A DNA stretch of 64,000 nt from Lamprobacter modestohalophilus (GTDB lineage Bacteria > Pseudomonadota > Gammaproteobacteria > Chromatiales > Chromatiaceae), in contig NZ_NRRY01000003.1 in the NCBI RefSeq assembly GCF_016583905.1, forward strand, positions 124,001 through 188,000, written 5' to 3'. The position numbers were made by a program, and so were the translations under genes. The notes under the pieces are model-generated. The model saw only the letters and a program-made list of their open reading frames with translations. It made no database searches and had not been told where the DNA came from. Shown piece by piece: positions 42,205 to 51,325 of this stretch (position 1 is its first letter; each line of letters begins with the position of its first letter).

Positions 42205-43299
42205 TTAAGAATCTAGGAAAGCGCTCGATTGAAGAACTTCGTCGCGAACGACCTCGAGATAGGCCCGCCCAAAACGTAGATCCGGTTCTAGGTGATTACC
42301 CTCAGCCCACTCGTTCCAAGACTTGATAAAAACCAATCGCTTATCAGAGGGTTTGTCTTTTACTAATGCCAGAGCCCTGCGAAAGTGATCGCGAAATAAG
42401 TCAGGCGTTGAGCCATGCAAGACTCGCCCGTTAACACCACTACGTGGGCTATTGTCCCAATTTGGAATAACGCATGGGTACATATTTGTGACATGCATTG
42501 ATGATGGCGTCAAAGTAGAAGAGACTTTTGCATAATCATAGATCGTTGGAACTCCAATCTTCCTCTCCAGATATCTTTTCACTTTCTGGTACGGATATCG
42601 CCATGAGTACCATTGTTGACGTAGAGGAGGGAGTTTCTCTAAGATTGCCGCATCGTACCCATATTCATTTGGATTCCAATGATCATCCCAAGACATACCG
42701 ACGAGATATAGACCAGACAGGCCGGCGTCCTCAGCCATCATGCGCCATAATTCAAGAGTTCTTTGCGGCTCAGGGAGTCCTCGCGTCAGAAATATAATAA
42801 AGACAGGTCTACCGTCGACGCGTAAGTAGCGTCTATCCGTAAACGCGGGTAGTAAAGATTCAAAATGTCGGCGATGGTCATCTTCTCCAGGGTAAGTTTG
42901 CTCAATCAGGATTCGATTAGGCTCACCGTGCCAGATGCCCGACCATGTCTGGTTAGCCCAGCAGAGACAAAAGGGAAAATCTGGTTCTCCGGAAGCAACG
43001 ACTTCCTTGAACGGACGTTCAATCAGTTCCTTGCCGGCAAACCAGTAGTGGTAATAACAAAAGGCCTCAATACCGTGCTGTTTCGCTAGCTCGGCTTGCG
43101 CGATGCGGGTTTCAGATACCCGAAGATCGTAAAATCCTAGATCGGCAGGGACATGCGGCTGATAGTGTCCGGGAAAGCGTGGCTTTGCTTTAGCGGTATT
43201 CGTCCATTCGGTGAAGCCTTTTCCCCACCATTCGTCATTTTCGGGGATGGGGTGGAATTGGGGGAGATAAAAGGCGATTAGTCTTGCTGCGCTCATCAT
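42205..43299 (-). CDS. WbsX-like glycan enzyme (GH99-like fold)
   Basis: About 364 residues from the ATG at 43299; another ATG follows immediately and the longer frame to 43335 overlaps the upstream gene. It has the WbsX family signature IAFYLPQFHPIPENDEWWGKG, then FTEWTN, FCYYHYWFAGKELIE, FCLCWANQTWSG and the ending FIKSWNEWAEGNHLEPD. WbsX proteins occur in O-antigen and capsule clusters and have an endo-mannosidase-like (GH99) barrel. Whether they transfer or hydrolyse sugars is unresolved. It sits between two GT2 genes with gaps of 10 and 14 bases, clearly within the polysaccharide operon. Confidence 0.82.
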   Translation of the reverse strand: MMSAARLIAFYLPQFHPIPENDEWWGKGFTEWTNTAKAKPRFPGHYQPHVPADLGFYDLRVSETRIAQAELAKQHGIEAFCYYHYWFAGKELIERPFKEVVASGEPDFPFCLCWANQTWSGIWHGEPNRILIEQTYPGEDDHRRHFESLLPAFTDRRYLRVDGRPVFIIFLTRGLPEPQRTLELWRMMAEDAGLSGLYLVGMSWDDHWNPNEYGYDAAILEKLPPLRQQWYSWRYPYQKVKRYLERKIGVPTIYDYAKVSSTLTPSSMHVTNMYPCVIPNWDNSPRSGVNGRVLHGSTPDLFRDHFRRALALVKDKPSDKRLVFIKSWNEWAEGNHLEPDLRFGRAYLEVVRDEVLQSSAFLDS

Positions 43300-43309
43300 T
43301 CGAGTAAAT

Positions 43310-44260
43310 CTAATCGGAAGCCTTGATGTAGACATCTGGCGGGTAGCGATACTCTCGCCTCTGCTCGATGTACTTCATTAATCTTTTCTGGATAGGCCAA
43401 GGTGTCATATTATTAAACCAGGATTGATTAAGATAATATTTAGCCCAATTCATGATAGGATCATGTCCATATCTTACCCGCATTTGTCTGAGTTTCTCAG
43501 TGAGCAACTCGTAAATAACCTGGTCATTTTTAAAGACTGATTGCTGTTTTTTTATGGCATCCCTAAATCCGATCCACATTGTCTGCTTATTAGATGATAC
43601 TGATGGTTGATGCAAACGATATGTTGCTAATTCATCTGGCACGAATAGTAATTCAGGTCCCGCTGCAAAAATTTGCATCCAACAGTCCCAGTCTTCGTTA
43701 GTGATAAGTCTTTCATCAAAACGAATTTGGTTGTCTCGAAAAAAACTACTATGAAAAAGAAAACAATGCATCGGTATGCTCAAGTCTGTTTCCCAGCGGG
43801 CAGCCAAGTCCCATAATGGTTCCTTCAGAATAAACTTTGGCATTGGAAAATTTCGATCCGCTCTCTGAAAAACATTATCTGCTTTCCCAAAGTGATAATT
43901 GCAATAAACAACAGCTGGAATTTCTATATTCTTTAATGAATCAATCTGTTTCTCAAACTTGGTTTTCGCGATGATGTCATCAGAGTCTAGAAGCTGGACA
44001 AAATCACCCTTTATATCTTCCAAACCTCGATTGCGAGCAGCTGACTGTCCTTTGTTTTCTTGCTCAATAGAACGAATCCGTCGATCTCGGCTACAATAGT
44101 CTTGGATAACAGATTTGGTGTTATCTGTGGAGCCATCATTAACTAGAATGCATTCCCAATGCGGGTAGGTTTGGGCCAAGACACTATCTAGGGCTTCTCC
44201 AAGATATCGACCTTGATTGTAGCAAGGAACGATGACCGAAATGATGGGGAATCCACTCAA
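43310..44260 (-). CDS. Glycosyltransferase family 2
   Basis: 316 residues. IISVIVPCYNQGRYLGEAL opens the GT-A fold. LVNDGSTDNTKSVI binds the nucleotide, NKGQSAARNRGLE and VQLLDSDDII supply the DxD region, and ITNEDWDCWMQIF is the catalytic acidic loop. The codon content is visibly more AT-rich than in the core XrtA genes. It is packed between the WbsX gene (10-base gap) and another GT2 gene (2-base gap), so the block is one operon. Its specificity is unknown. Confidence 0.87.
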   Translation of the reverse strand: MSGFPIISVIVPCYNQGRYLGEALDSVLAQTYPHWECILVNDGSTDNTKSVIQDYCSRDRRIRSIEQENKGQSAARNRGLEDIKGDFVQLLDSDDIIAKTKFEKQIDSLKNIEIPAVVYCNYHFGKADNVFQRADRNFPMPKFILKEPLWDLAARWETDLSIPMHCFLFHSSFFRDNQIRFDERLITNEDWDCWMQIFAAGPELLFVPDELATYRLHQPSVSSNKQTMWIGFRDAIKKQQSVFKNDQVIYELLTEKLRQMRVRYGHDPIMNWAKYYLNQSWFNNMTPWPIQKRLMKYIEQRREYRYPPDVYIKASD

Positions 44261-44262
44261 GA

Positions 44263-45264
44263 CTAAAACCTCCGGAATAGGCTCGCTATGCGATGCGCGT
44301 ACCAGCTTAAGGCTTTTCTTTTTTCCAAGCGCAACCTACTTAAAATGGTTTTATCTAACAATAACATCCAAATTTTAGTTGCAAATGGGCTCTCGATAAG
44401 CCCACTCAATAAAATTTGGAAAGCGAAATTCTTATTTCCCATTCTTTCATAGGTCAACCCCGTATAAAGATAATATTGGCCTAAGGTGCCGGGAGCGGCT
44501 AGGCGTCTTTCAAGCCAATTTGGTCCGTGTATCATTCTACGATTTAATGTCTCGCCAATTTTGATTCGTTCCTTTGCGGCAATCTTTCTATAACAAAGCG
44601 CAGTCTTGGTTTGCACTCGTAATTTTTTAGTACTAGCCTGGCCAGAATGCACACGATATTGAATAAGAAATTCAGATAGGTTCGCGAGATCATAGGAATG
44701 AGAGAGTCGCAGCCAAAGATCATAATCCTGGGCATATTTACCTGCTCGATTCTGATAGCAGCCTACTTTAATTACTGCTTCGCGGCGAAACATCATTGAT
44801 GGGTGCGTAAAACAGTTTCCTATCAATAATGCATAATGGATAATCTCGGGGTCTGTAGGCAATTTTTCTTGAAAAAAACAGCGACCGCTCTCGTCAATCA
44901 ATTCCTTCCAAACTCCTAATGCGGCAATATGGGGTTTGTCTTGAAGAAATTTAACCTGCTTTTCAAAGCGACTCGGCAAACTGATGTCATCCGCATCCAT
45001 TCGTGCAATAAAATCGCCTCGCGCAATGGCTATTCCTTTGTTGAGTGATTCGGTAAGCCCGATATTTTTCTCATTGATGATGATCCGAATCCGCGGATCA
45101 TCGTAGGATTGTAGGATTTTCAGTGTGTTGTCTGTCGAACAGTCGTCAAAAATCAAAAATTCAAAGTCGGTGAAGGTTTGATTGAGAATGCTGTTCACGG
45201 CTTCGCCTAGGAAAAGCTCGCCGTTGTGAACAGACATCAAGACAGAAATGCATGGTTTAATCAA
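44263..45264 (-). CDS. Glycosyltransferase family 2
   Basis: 333 residues. ISVLMSVHNGELFLGEAV and FLIFDDCSTDNTLKIL begin the GT-A domain. NIGLTESLNKGI and IARMDADDISLPSRF supply the DxD metal site, and YAQDYDLWLRLSHSY is the catalytic loop. The tail is helical and basic and ends with RIASLFRRF, probably membrane-associated. AT-rich coding suggests acquisition with the neighbouring genes at 43.3-48.1 kb. It follows the GT4-like gene by 21 bases. Confidence 0.87.
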   Translation of the reverse strand: MIKPCISVLMSVHNGELFLGEAVNSILNQTFTDFEFLIFDDCSTDNTLKILQSYDDPRIRIIINEKNIGLTESLNKGIAIARGDFIARMDADDISLPSRFEKQVKFLQDKPHIAALGVWKELIDESGRCFFQEKLPTDPEIIHYALLIGNCFTHPSMMFRREAVIKVGCYQNRAGKYAQDYDLWLRLSHSYDLANLSEFLIQYRVHSGQASTKKLRVQTKTALCYRKIAAKERIKIGETLNRRMIHGPNWLERRLAAPGTLGQYYLYTGLTYERMGNKNFAFQILLSGLIESPFATKIWMLLLDKTILSRLRLEKRKALSWYAHRIASLFRRF

Positions 45265-45285
45265 AGGTTTCTAATCCATGTTTGG

Positions 45286-46212
45286 CTAGAGATATTTAAA
45301 TAATTTGATCCAATCTTCAGTAATTTTACTCAGAGAAAACTTATCTGACACAGATGCTTTTGCAGCTGATCCGATTTTATTGCGAAGCTCTGGGCATTGA
45401 AGCCTTTTGATATATTCAACCCATTCCGAGTCCAAGTTTGCTATAAAACCTGTTTTTCCATGAATTATAATATCACTATATGATGGTACCGGAGATGCGA
45501 TAACAGGCAAGCCATAAGACATGAATGTTGTCAATCGGTTACTAGATTTACATTTTGCCCAGTCATCTAACTCTGATGGAATCACGGCCAAGTCTGAGTT
45601 CAAAATAGCTGTTTTAGCTGCTCCGTTAGACCATGCAAATGTTGCATCTGGATGATTAGAAACTGTAATTAGTTCAATATTTTGATTACTAAATTTTTCT
45701 ATTACAGAATTTAAGATGCTCAGCGATTTCCAATTATCAGAATGGCCAATCCAAATTAGCCGCAGATAGTTACCAGAATGATGCTTTTTATTTTCTAAAT
45801 GAATATTTTCTATCGCATCATCTATAACAGTGCAATTAATCCCATAAAGATTATCTAGCTTATCTTTAAGATAAGAAGAAACGACAACTACATGATCTAC
45901 CGCAAGCGTCATATCAGTCTTAATAAAATCTGACTGAACAAAAACTGTTTTAACCCCGAGAGATCTTGCGAGTGCAGCAAATTTCACGGCTCCAGAATCA
46001 AAAACCTTTTGGAAAACAAAAACATCATAACCTGAAATTAGTAGGCCTAGCTTTTTTAGTTTCGTTATTTCTAGCTCACTGCTCCAAGGGTTTGAACTTT
46101 GTATTATTCTTGAATCATATCCCTTTCGCATCAGTTCTTGGTGTATGTTTAAACCATGAATTCTAGAACTTCCAACATTACTGTCACCGAGCAAAAACCA
46201 GCCAATTTTCAC
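45286..46212 (-). CDS. Glycosyltransferase, GT-B fold (short group 1 type)
   Basis: 308 residues, strongly AT-rich. The N-terminal KIGWFLLGDSNVGSSRIHGLNIHQEL is the acceptor-domain opening. The donor domain shows YLRLIWIGHSDNWKSL, LAVIPSELDDWAKCKSSNRLT and a FMSYGLPVIASPVPSYSDII segment, close to the E-x7-E donor region of family 4 but with the first Glu not obvious. It lies 81 bases after the methyltransferase gene in the same direction. The sugar specificity is unknown, and a degenerate active site is possible. Confidence 0.75.
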   Translation of the reverse strand: MKIGWFLLGDSNVGSSRIHGLNIHQELMRKGYDSRIIQSSNPWSSELEITKLKKLGLLISGYDVFVFQKVFDSGAVKFAALARSLGVKTVFVQSDFIKTDMTLAVDHVVVVSSYLKDKLDNLYGINCTVIDDAIENIHLENKKHHSGNYLRLIWIGHSDNWKSLSILNSVIEKFSNQNIELITVSNHPDATFAWSNGAAKTAILNSDLAVIPSELDDWAKCKSSNRLTTFMSYGLPVIASPVPSYSDIIIHGKTGFIANLDSEWVEYIKRLQCPELRNKIGSAAKASVSDKFSLSKITEDWIKLFKYL

Positions 46213-46293
46213 TTTAAATAACCTGAAAAAACCGCACGAAATAGTAACCTTAGTATGGGAGCATAAAGCAATGCATCGTTTTATAAAGTGGTA

Positions 46294-46914
46294 CTAATTT
46301 GCTTTTCTAGCTATTACTAATCTTGAAGGGGTAGGACGCTTCGGATACTTACAATACGTGTATTCAACTCGGAAACTGTGCTTCGCGAGAATTCTGGACA
46401 TGCGCCGGATATCAAAAGCATTTTTGTGGAACATTCCGTCGTGTTCTTGAGATCCAACCAACATCTTTACTATGTAGTCTAAGTGGTCTGGATGTGGCAT
46501 CAGAGGATAAATCAACGAATACTTGATCCATTCTGCTGAGATAGATGTCATATCCGGAAAAGTCAGAACTAATAGCCCTCCCTTGCAAAGTACGCGATGC
46601 CATTCTGTTAAAGCTGATTCCGTGTCGGTAAACGAAAGATGTTCTATCATGTGATGCGATTCAATGTAATCAATGGAATCATCATCAAACATCTCAAGAT
46701 TAGTTGCATCTGCCTTTACATCAGCCTCAGAATTGTAAAGGTCGCAATTTATTAAACCTTGTATTTTTGAACCTCCTGATCCTAATTGAATACCTTTGTT
46801 CGCGTTTTTTCTAAGTTCTTCTAAAAGGCTATTTATATCAGAAACTACCTTTCCAGAAGAACGGAATGTCTTGCGCGGGTATTTGATTTCCTTAGTTTGA
46901 TCGCTGTGGTTCAT
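46294..46914 (-). CDS. Class I SAM-dependent methyltransferase
   Basis: 206 residues. The SAM-binding motif I IQLGSGGSKIQGLINCDL, an acidic motif II region (ADATNLEMFDDDSIDYIESHHMIEHL) and motif IV LCKGGLLVLTFPDM identify a class I methyltransferase of the methyltransferase-11 type often seen in polysaccharide clusters. It probably methylates a sugar, possibly the terminal residue that stops chain growth in ABC-transporter-dependent pathways. It is 25 bases downstream of the Wzt-like gene, which supports a chain-capping role; this is an inference. Confidence 0.78.
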   Translation of the reverse strand: MNHSDQTKEIKYPRKTFRSSGKVVSDINSLLEELRKNANKGIQLGSGGSKIQGLINCDLYNSEADVKADATNLEMFDDDSIDYIESHHMIEHLSFTDTESALTEWHRVLCKGGLLVLTFPDMTSISAEWIKYSLIYPLMPHPDHLDYIVKMLVGSQEHDGMFHKNAFDIRRMSRILAKHSFRVEYTYCKYPKRPTPSRLVIARKAN

Positions 46915-46939
46915 TTGTTATCTTCTATACAATAATATG

Positions 46940-48133
46940 TTATAAGGTATTCCAGGAACAGAGGTCTAGCTGACAATTACTAACTATTCCTAGGTGCCCC
47001 CCAGTTACACGAATTTGATGACCATTATGCCATAGAGCAATTATTGCACCACGTGAATCAGTAAATGTAGCTCGCAGCATGTAGCGATCAGCTTTAAGTG
47101 GTAATGATGAAAAACCTATGCGCCAATGGTTTTTTCCGCGATTTATTTTGATGTTGTATTCATCGGAGTTTACTACACAAGACGCAACATAGTTGCCAGA
47201 TAGGTCAGTTACGTTGAATCGGAGAGTGCAATGACCGACATGTGCTTCAGAATCTATTATTATTTCGGCTGAAAATTTAGAACTGAATTGCTGTTCGTTA
47301 GGCAATCCAACAATTGATACGTCTTTTACCGGAGGGTATGTCGTCACAATTTTATCATGGTTCGAAGACAAAGGATCGTTATTCAATTCGCGATAGGCTT
47401 CGATTCCGTCAAGTGTGTCTCCTAAAAATGCAATTTCTCCCTTAGACAAGAGAAGTGTTGAGCTAGAGATGCGTCCTATATTAGGCATATCATGTGAAAC
47501 AAAAATAACGGCAGAGTTTTTTAATAATTGATCCATGTGTCTATAACATTTATATCGGAAAGCAGCATCTCCTACTGCGAGAACCTCATCTAAAATTAAA
47601 ATATCAGGCTGTAGCAATGTTGCTATCGAAAACCCTAATCTGACAGTCATTCCAGAACTGTAGTTTTGCACTGGCATATCAATAAAATCACCAATCTCAG
47701 CAAAATCAACTATTGCTTTAATTTTTTCTTCTATTTCTTCTTTACTTACCCCAATAACAGATGCATTAACATAGATATTTTCCCTGCCCGTTAATATAGG
47801 GTTGAATCCAGCACCTAACGCAATTAGCGCCCCCACGCGCCCCCGCATTTCAATACTGCCACTATCCGGCTTAATCAATCCATTCAGCATCCGAAGGAGC
47901 GTCGTCTTACCGGCCCCATTGCGCCCAATCAAACCCAAGCACTCCCCTCGTTTGAGTTCAAAACTGACATCCTTTACCGCCCAAAACTCATCTCGTCGCA
48001 ACTCGCCATCCCTGCTATGCCGACGCCCGATCAGTTCGTTGCCCAAATCCCGCATCCCATACCAAAGTGAGCGCTTGAGGCTTCGGCAGAACTTTTTGGA
48101 TACGCCTTCTACTTTGATCAGGGTGTCATTCAT
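46940..48133 (-). CDS. wzt: Wzt-like polysaccharide ABC transporter ATPase
   Basis: 397 residues. The nucleotide-binding domain has Walker A GRNGAGKTTLLRML, the signature NYSSGMTVRLG, Walker B ILILDEVLAVGD and the H-loop FVSHDMPN. After residue 250 comes an immunoglobulin-like C-terminal domain typical of Wzt proteins that read a cap on the non-reducing end of the glycan. It works with the permease encoded just upstream (134-base gap) and probably with the methyltransferase encoded downstream. The N-terminal ATPase half is GC-rich like its surroundings, while the C-terminal half is AT-rich, suggesting a recombination boundary inside the gene. Confidence 0.9.
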   Translation of the reverse strand: MNDTLIKVEGVSKKFCRSLKRSLWYGMRDLGNELIGRRHSRDGELRRDEFWAVKDVSFELKRGECLGLIGRNGAGKTTLLRMLNGLIKPDSGSIEMRGRVGALIALGAGFNPILTGRENIYVNASVIGVSKEEIEEKIKAIVDFAEIGDFIDMPVQNYSSGMTVRLGFSIATLLQPDILILDEVLAVGDAAFRYKCYRHMDQLLKNSAVIFVSHDMPNIGRISSSTLLLSKGEIAFLGDTLDGIEAYRELNNDPLSSNHDKIVTTYPPVKDVSIVGLPNEQQFSSKFSAEIIIDSEAHVGHCTLRFNVTDLSGNYVASCVVNSDEYNIKINRGKNHWRIGFSSLPLKADRYMLRATFTDSRGAIIALWHNGHQIRVTGGHLGIVSNCQLDLCSWNTL

Positions 48134-48266
48134 CCGAGAGACCTAGCATGGATCTGAATTCGGGCTGGATACTTAACCGCCGTTGAGGTACGGGGCTGGT
48201 CCAATTGTGTTGGGTTGATTAGGTTATCGAGTATTGGTCGTGACTTATACGCGCAATGTCGTCTTT

Positions 48267-49136
48267 TCAGGCGCTCATGCGTTCGATCAGGATCGGCATC
48301 GCGAGTCGGTAGATAATCCAGACCACAAGGAGCAGTAGGAATGCTATCAGATTGACAGCAATGAAATAGTCTAGGAAATCCGGAGGTAGGCCTGTGAGCC
48401 AGTCACGGGTAGTGAGAATTAGGGGGGAGAGCGGGTTGAGGGTAAACAGCGTCGCGGCTAGGCCTTCCTTCGGCATGGGGAAGACGACCGGGGTAACGTA
48501 CATTAGAAACTGCATTACTAGTGGGAGGCCGCGCCCGATGTCGGTGTAGAGTATCCCGACCGGTGTCAGCATGAGGCCGATGGCGGTGCCGACCAGCACC
48601 AACGAGAGAATGCCGAGCGGGAAGAGCAGGATACTCCAGCCGGGGATGATACCGAGTAACAAGAGCGCGCCGATCAGTAGAATGATTTTGATTGCGGCGC
48701 TGAAGAGGGTTTGGTAAATGCCTGAGACGATCAGCGCCTCGCGCGGAAAGTTGAGCTTGGCCAGCATGGACTTGGCGGCGTTGGTCTGTTGCAGCGGCGC
48801 GTTGAGGGCCTCCATGAAGATGGCCCAGAGCATGGTACCGGTGAAGACGTAAACCGGATACGGCAGGTCGGTTTCAGCAACGTTGACAATGCCTGATCCG
48901 CTCAGAAAGATCCAGGTGAGCGTATTCGCTAGTGGGAGGATGAAGATCCAGAGCAATCCAAGAAACGCCTGACGGTACTGGGCGCGGATGTCGCGCACGG
49001 CCAAGCGCCACGCGAGCTCACGTCCGGCCGCGAGATCGCGGAACATGTCGCGGATCATCTGGACGGGATGCTGAAGGCGGCTGTCGGCGGTGTAGCGGGT
49101 TACGGGGAGTGCTGAGTCGGGGTCGGTCGGTCTCAT
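48267..49136 (-). CDS. wzm: Wzm-like polysaccharide ABC transporter permease
   Basis: 289 residues. The N-terminal amphipathic stretch (about 20-50, with WRLAVRDIRAQYRQAFLG) precedes six predicted membrane helices. VRDIRAQYRQAFLGLLWIF is the conserved entry to the ABC-2 membrane domain, and the third to fifth helices carry LNFPREALIVSG and LPLVMQFLMYVTPVVFP. It exports a lipid-linked polymer with the Wzt-like ATPase. As the first gene of the leftward unit, its promoter should lie in the 49137-49695 spacer. Confidence 0.88.
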   Translation of the reverse strand: MRPTDPDSALPVTRYTADSRLQHPVQMIRDMFRDLAAGRELAWRLAVRDIRAQYRQAFLGLLWIFILPLANTLTWIFLSGSGIVNVAETDLPYPVYVFTGTMLWAIFMEALNAPLQQTNAAKSMLAKLNFPREALIVSGIYQTLFSAAIKIILLIGALLLLGIIPGWSILLFPLGILSLVLVGTAIGLMLTPVGILYTDIGRGLPLVMQFLMYVTPVVFPMPKEGLAATLFTLNPLSPLILTTRDWLTGLPPDFLDYFIAVNLIAFLLLLVVWIIYRLAMPILIERMSA

Positions 49137-49695
49137 GTACGCTCTACGCTCGACACAAATTTAAGCGCAATACTATCACTCTTCATGAATCGCGGAAACA
49201 CTCGAGATGGAGTTGCGCGGTGCGCTTGCGCTCGCGCAGCTCAGCATCGGGCGTGAACAACGGCCGTTGCGGGATCTCCGCCGCTCGGCTCGGCGCAGAC
49301 CCAGGCCTTTGGATCGCGATGCCGGTAGGGCTGTGACAAAACGTCCAAATATCAGACTGTTGTGTGGGGGGCCTCGTCCGCACTCATCAAGCATCTAGAC
49401 TGGGGTATCATCGCTCATCGGCATGGACCGCCGGCCCTTGGGGCAGCAGCCCTTTGAGCTGCGCCGCGGCCGCCGGCTTGGGTGAGGGATGAAAAAGAGC
49501 GAGTGATCGCGCTCTTGTTCGGATCACGTTTTGCTTTAAGATTGCCTCAGATTAAACGTGATTGGAGATAGCCATGGCCGAAGCGCCTGGCGTTTTGTCT
49601 GTCTAGCAGCCACTATATCCAGCTGATGCCGCGCATGTCGTCCAATCCTTGGCATCCGCGCAAGGAACGATGAGTCACTTGCATAGGCGATCTGC
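49137..49695. other. Spacer with possible gene remnant and inverted repeat
   Basis: 559 bases between the divergent permease and metallo-hydrolase genes. A leftward frame ending at 49183 finishes IPQRPLFTPDAELRERKRTAQ, which resembles the C-terminal end of a small nuclease-type protein such as Uma2, but no start or body is recognisable. It may be a decayed fragment. A hairpin with arms AAGAGCG and CGCTCTT lies at 49495-49516. Read leftward it ends in a T run, so it looks like a terminator for a gene no longer present. Nothing else is seen. Confidence 0.35.
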
Positions 49696-51168
49696 ATGAC
49701 CCCTGAAATCCATCACCACGGTGCCACCACCGGCGTCACGGGCTCCTGTCACGAGCTGCGTTACGCGGCTGCTGTCAGCCCTGACTCCCAGAGCGTCCCC
49801 GGCTACCAGTCGCTGCTGATCGACTGCGGTCTCTTTCAAGGCGACGAGGCCGGCACCGATGGCGCGCGCGCCAATCAACTACAGATCGGCTTCGACATCG
49901 CCCCGATCCAGGCGCTGATCATCACCCACGTCCACATCGACCACGTCGGGCGGCTGCCGTACTTGCTTGCGGCTGGCTACCGCGGTCCGATCCTCACCAG
50001 CCCCGCCTCGTCCGAATTGTTGCCGCTTGTGCTCGAGGACGCGCTCAAGGTCGGCTTTACCCGCGATCAGCGCCTGATCGAGCGCGTGCTCGCGATGCTG
50101 CAAAGCCGCATCATCGCGCTGCCGTTCGGGCAATGGCACCGGCTTGACGGGCAGGGCGGTGTCGTCGCGCTCGAGCGGGACGGCGAGCCTGGCGAATCGA
50201 CCGACGGCGGACCCCTGATCCGCCTGCAGCGCGCCGGCCATATCCTCGGCTCGGCCTATGTGGAGATCGAGGTCCCAGACCCGCGCCAACGCATCGTCTT
50301 GTCCGGCGATCTCGGCGCCCCGGACACCCCGCTGCTCCCTGCACCGCAGCCGCCCGAGAGGGCCGACATCTTGGTGCTCGAAAGCACCTATGGCGACCGC
50401 TGCCACGAGGACCGCGGCACGCGCGTGCAGCGCCTGCGCGCGGTGATCGAACACGCGCTCGCCGACGGTGGCACCGTCCTCATCCCGGCCTTCAGCATCG
50501 GTCGCACTCAAGAACTGCTTTACGAGCTCGAAGGCCTGTTCTACCGCCATGGTGAAGATGGCGCGCAAGCGCGCGCGCACTGGCAGCGCCTGCAAGTGGT
50601 GCTCGACTCACCCCTGGCTGCCGATTTCACCAAAGGCTATCGGCGCCTGCGCCAGGCCTGGGACGACGAAGCCCAAGACCGGCTGCAACAAGGCCGCCAC
50701 CCGCTCGCCTTCGAGCAGTTGGTCACCGTCGACGACCACGCCGACCACATGCACATGGTCAACTACCTGGCCCACAGCCGCCAGCCCGCGGTGGTGATCG
50801 CCGCCAGCGGCATGTGCGCCGGCGGTAGAGTGGTGAACTATCTCAAGGCCATGCTCGGCGACCCAAGCCATGATGTGCTCTTCGTCGGCTACCAAGCTAA
50901 GGGTACGCCTGGGCGAGACATCCAGCGCTATGGCCCGCGCGGAGGCTACGTGATGCTCGACGGCGAGCGCTACGACATCCGCGCCCAGATTCACAGCATC
51001 AGCGGCTACTCAGCCCATGCCGACCAGCGGGATTTGATCGAGTTTGTCACCGGCGTTCCCACAGCGCCGGCTGAGGTCCGCTTGGTGCATGGGGATGAGA
51101 GCGCGAAGATGGTGTTGGAGGGGAGGCTGAAGGAGGAGTTGGAAGGAGGCCAGGTTGTTGTGCCTTGA
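49696..51168 (+). CDS. MBL-fold beta-CASP RNA-processing/metallo-hydrolase
   Basis: 490 residues. The metallo-beta-lactamase core has ITHVHIDHVGRLPYL, the HxHxDH zinc motif, and IVLSGDLGAP. The beta-CASP insertion shows LVLESTYGDRC, PAFSIGRTQELLYEL, VIAASGMCAGGRVVNYL and SISGYSAHADQRDL, the motifs that make CPSF/RNase J-type enzymes act on nucleic acids. It is GC-rich like the core genome and stands alone within a polysaccharide region, so it is probably a housekeeping-type gene rather than part of the glycan pathway. The ATG at 49696 begins the conserved opening. Confidence 0.85.
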   Translation: MTPEIHHHGATTGVTGSCHELRYAAAVSPDSQSVPGYQSLLIDCGLFQGDEAGTDGARANQLQIGFDIAPIQALIITHVHIDHVGRLPYLLAAGYRGPILTSPASSELLPLVLEDALKVGFTRDQRLIERVLAMLQSRIIALPFGQWHRLDGQGGVVALERDGEPGESTDGGPLIRLQRAGHILGSAYVEIEVPDPRQRIVLSGDLGAPDTPLLPAPQPPERADILVLESTYGDRCHEDRGTRVQRLRAVIEHALADGGTVLIPAFSIGRTQELLYELEGLFYRHGEDGAQARAHWQRLQVVLDSPLAADFTKGYRRLRQAWDDEAQDRLQQGRHPLAFEQLVTVDDHADHMHMVNYLAHSRQPAVVIAASGMCAGGRVVNYLKAMLGDPSHDVLFVGYQAKGTPGRDIQRYGPRGGYVMLDGERYDIRAQIHSISGYSAHADQRDLIEFVTGVPTAPAEVRLVHGDESAKMVLEGRLKEELEGGQVVVP

Positions 51169-51325
51169 GCTATTTTTTGCCGGATGCGCACCTTTGGATG
51201 GCCATAATTTGTTTTTTGCACAAAGAGATGGATTTGAGTAGCTACAATTTGAACGGCGACGAGTGTTGCCGAAAATTATCCTTGGTCTACGCTAGTAGAT
51301 TAGAAAAATTAGCGAGGAATGCAAA

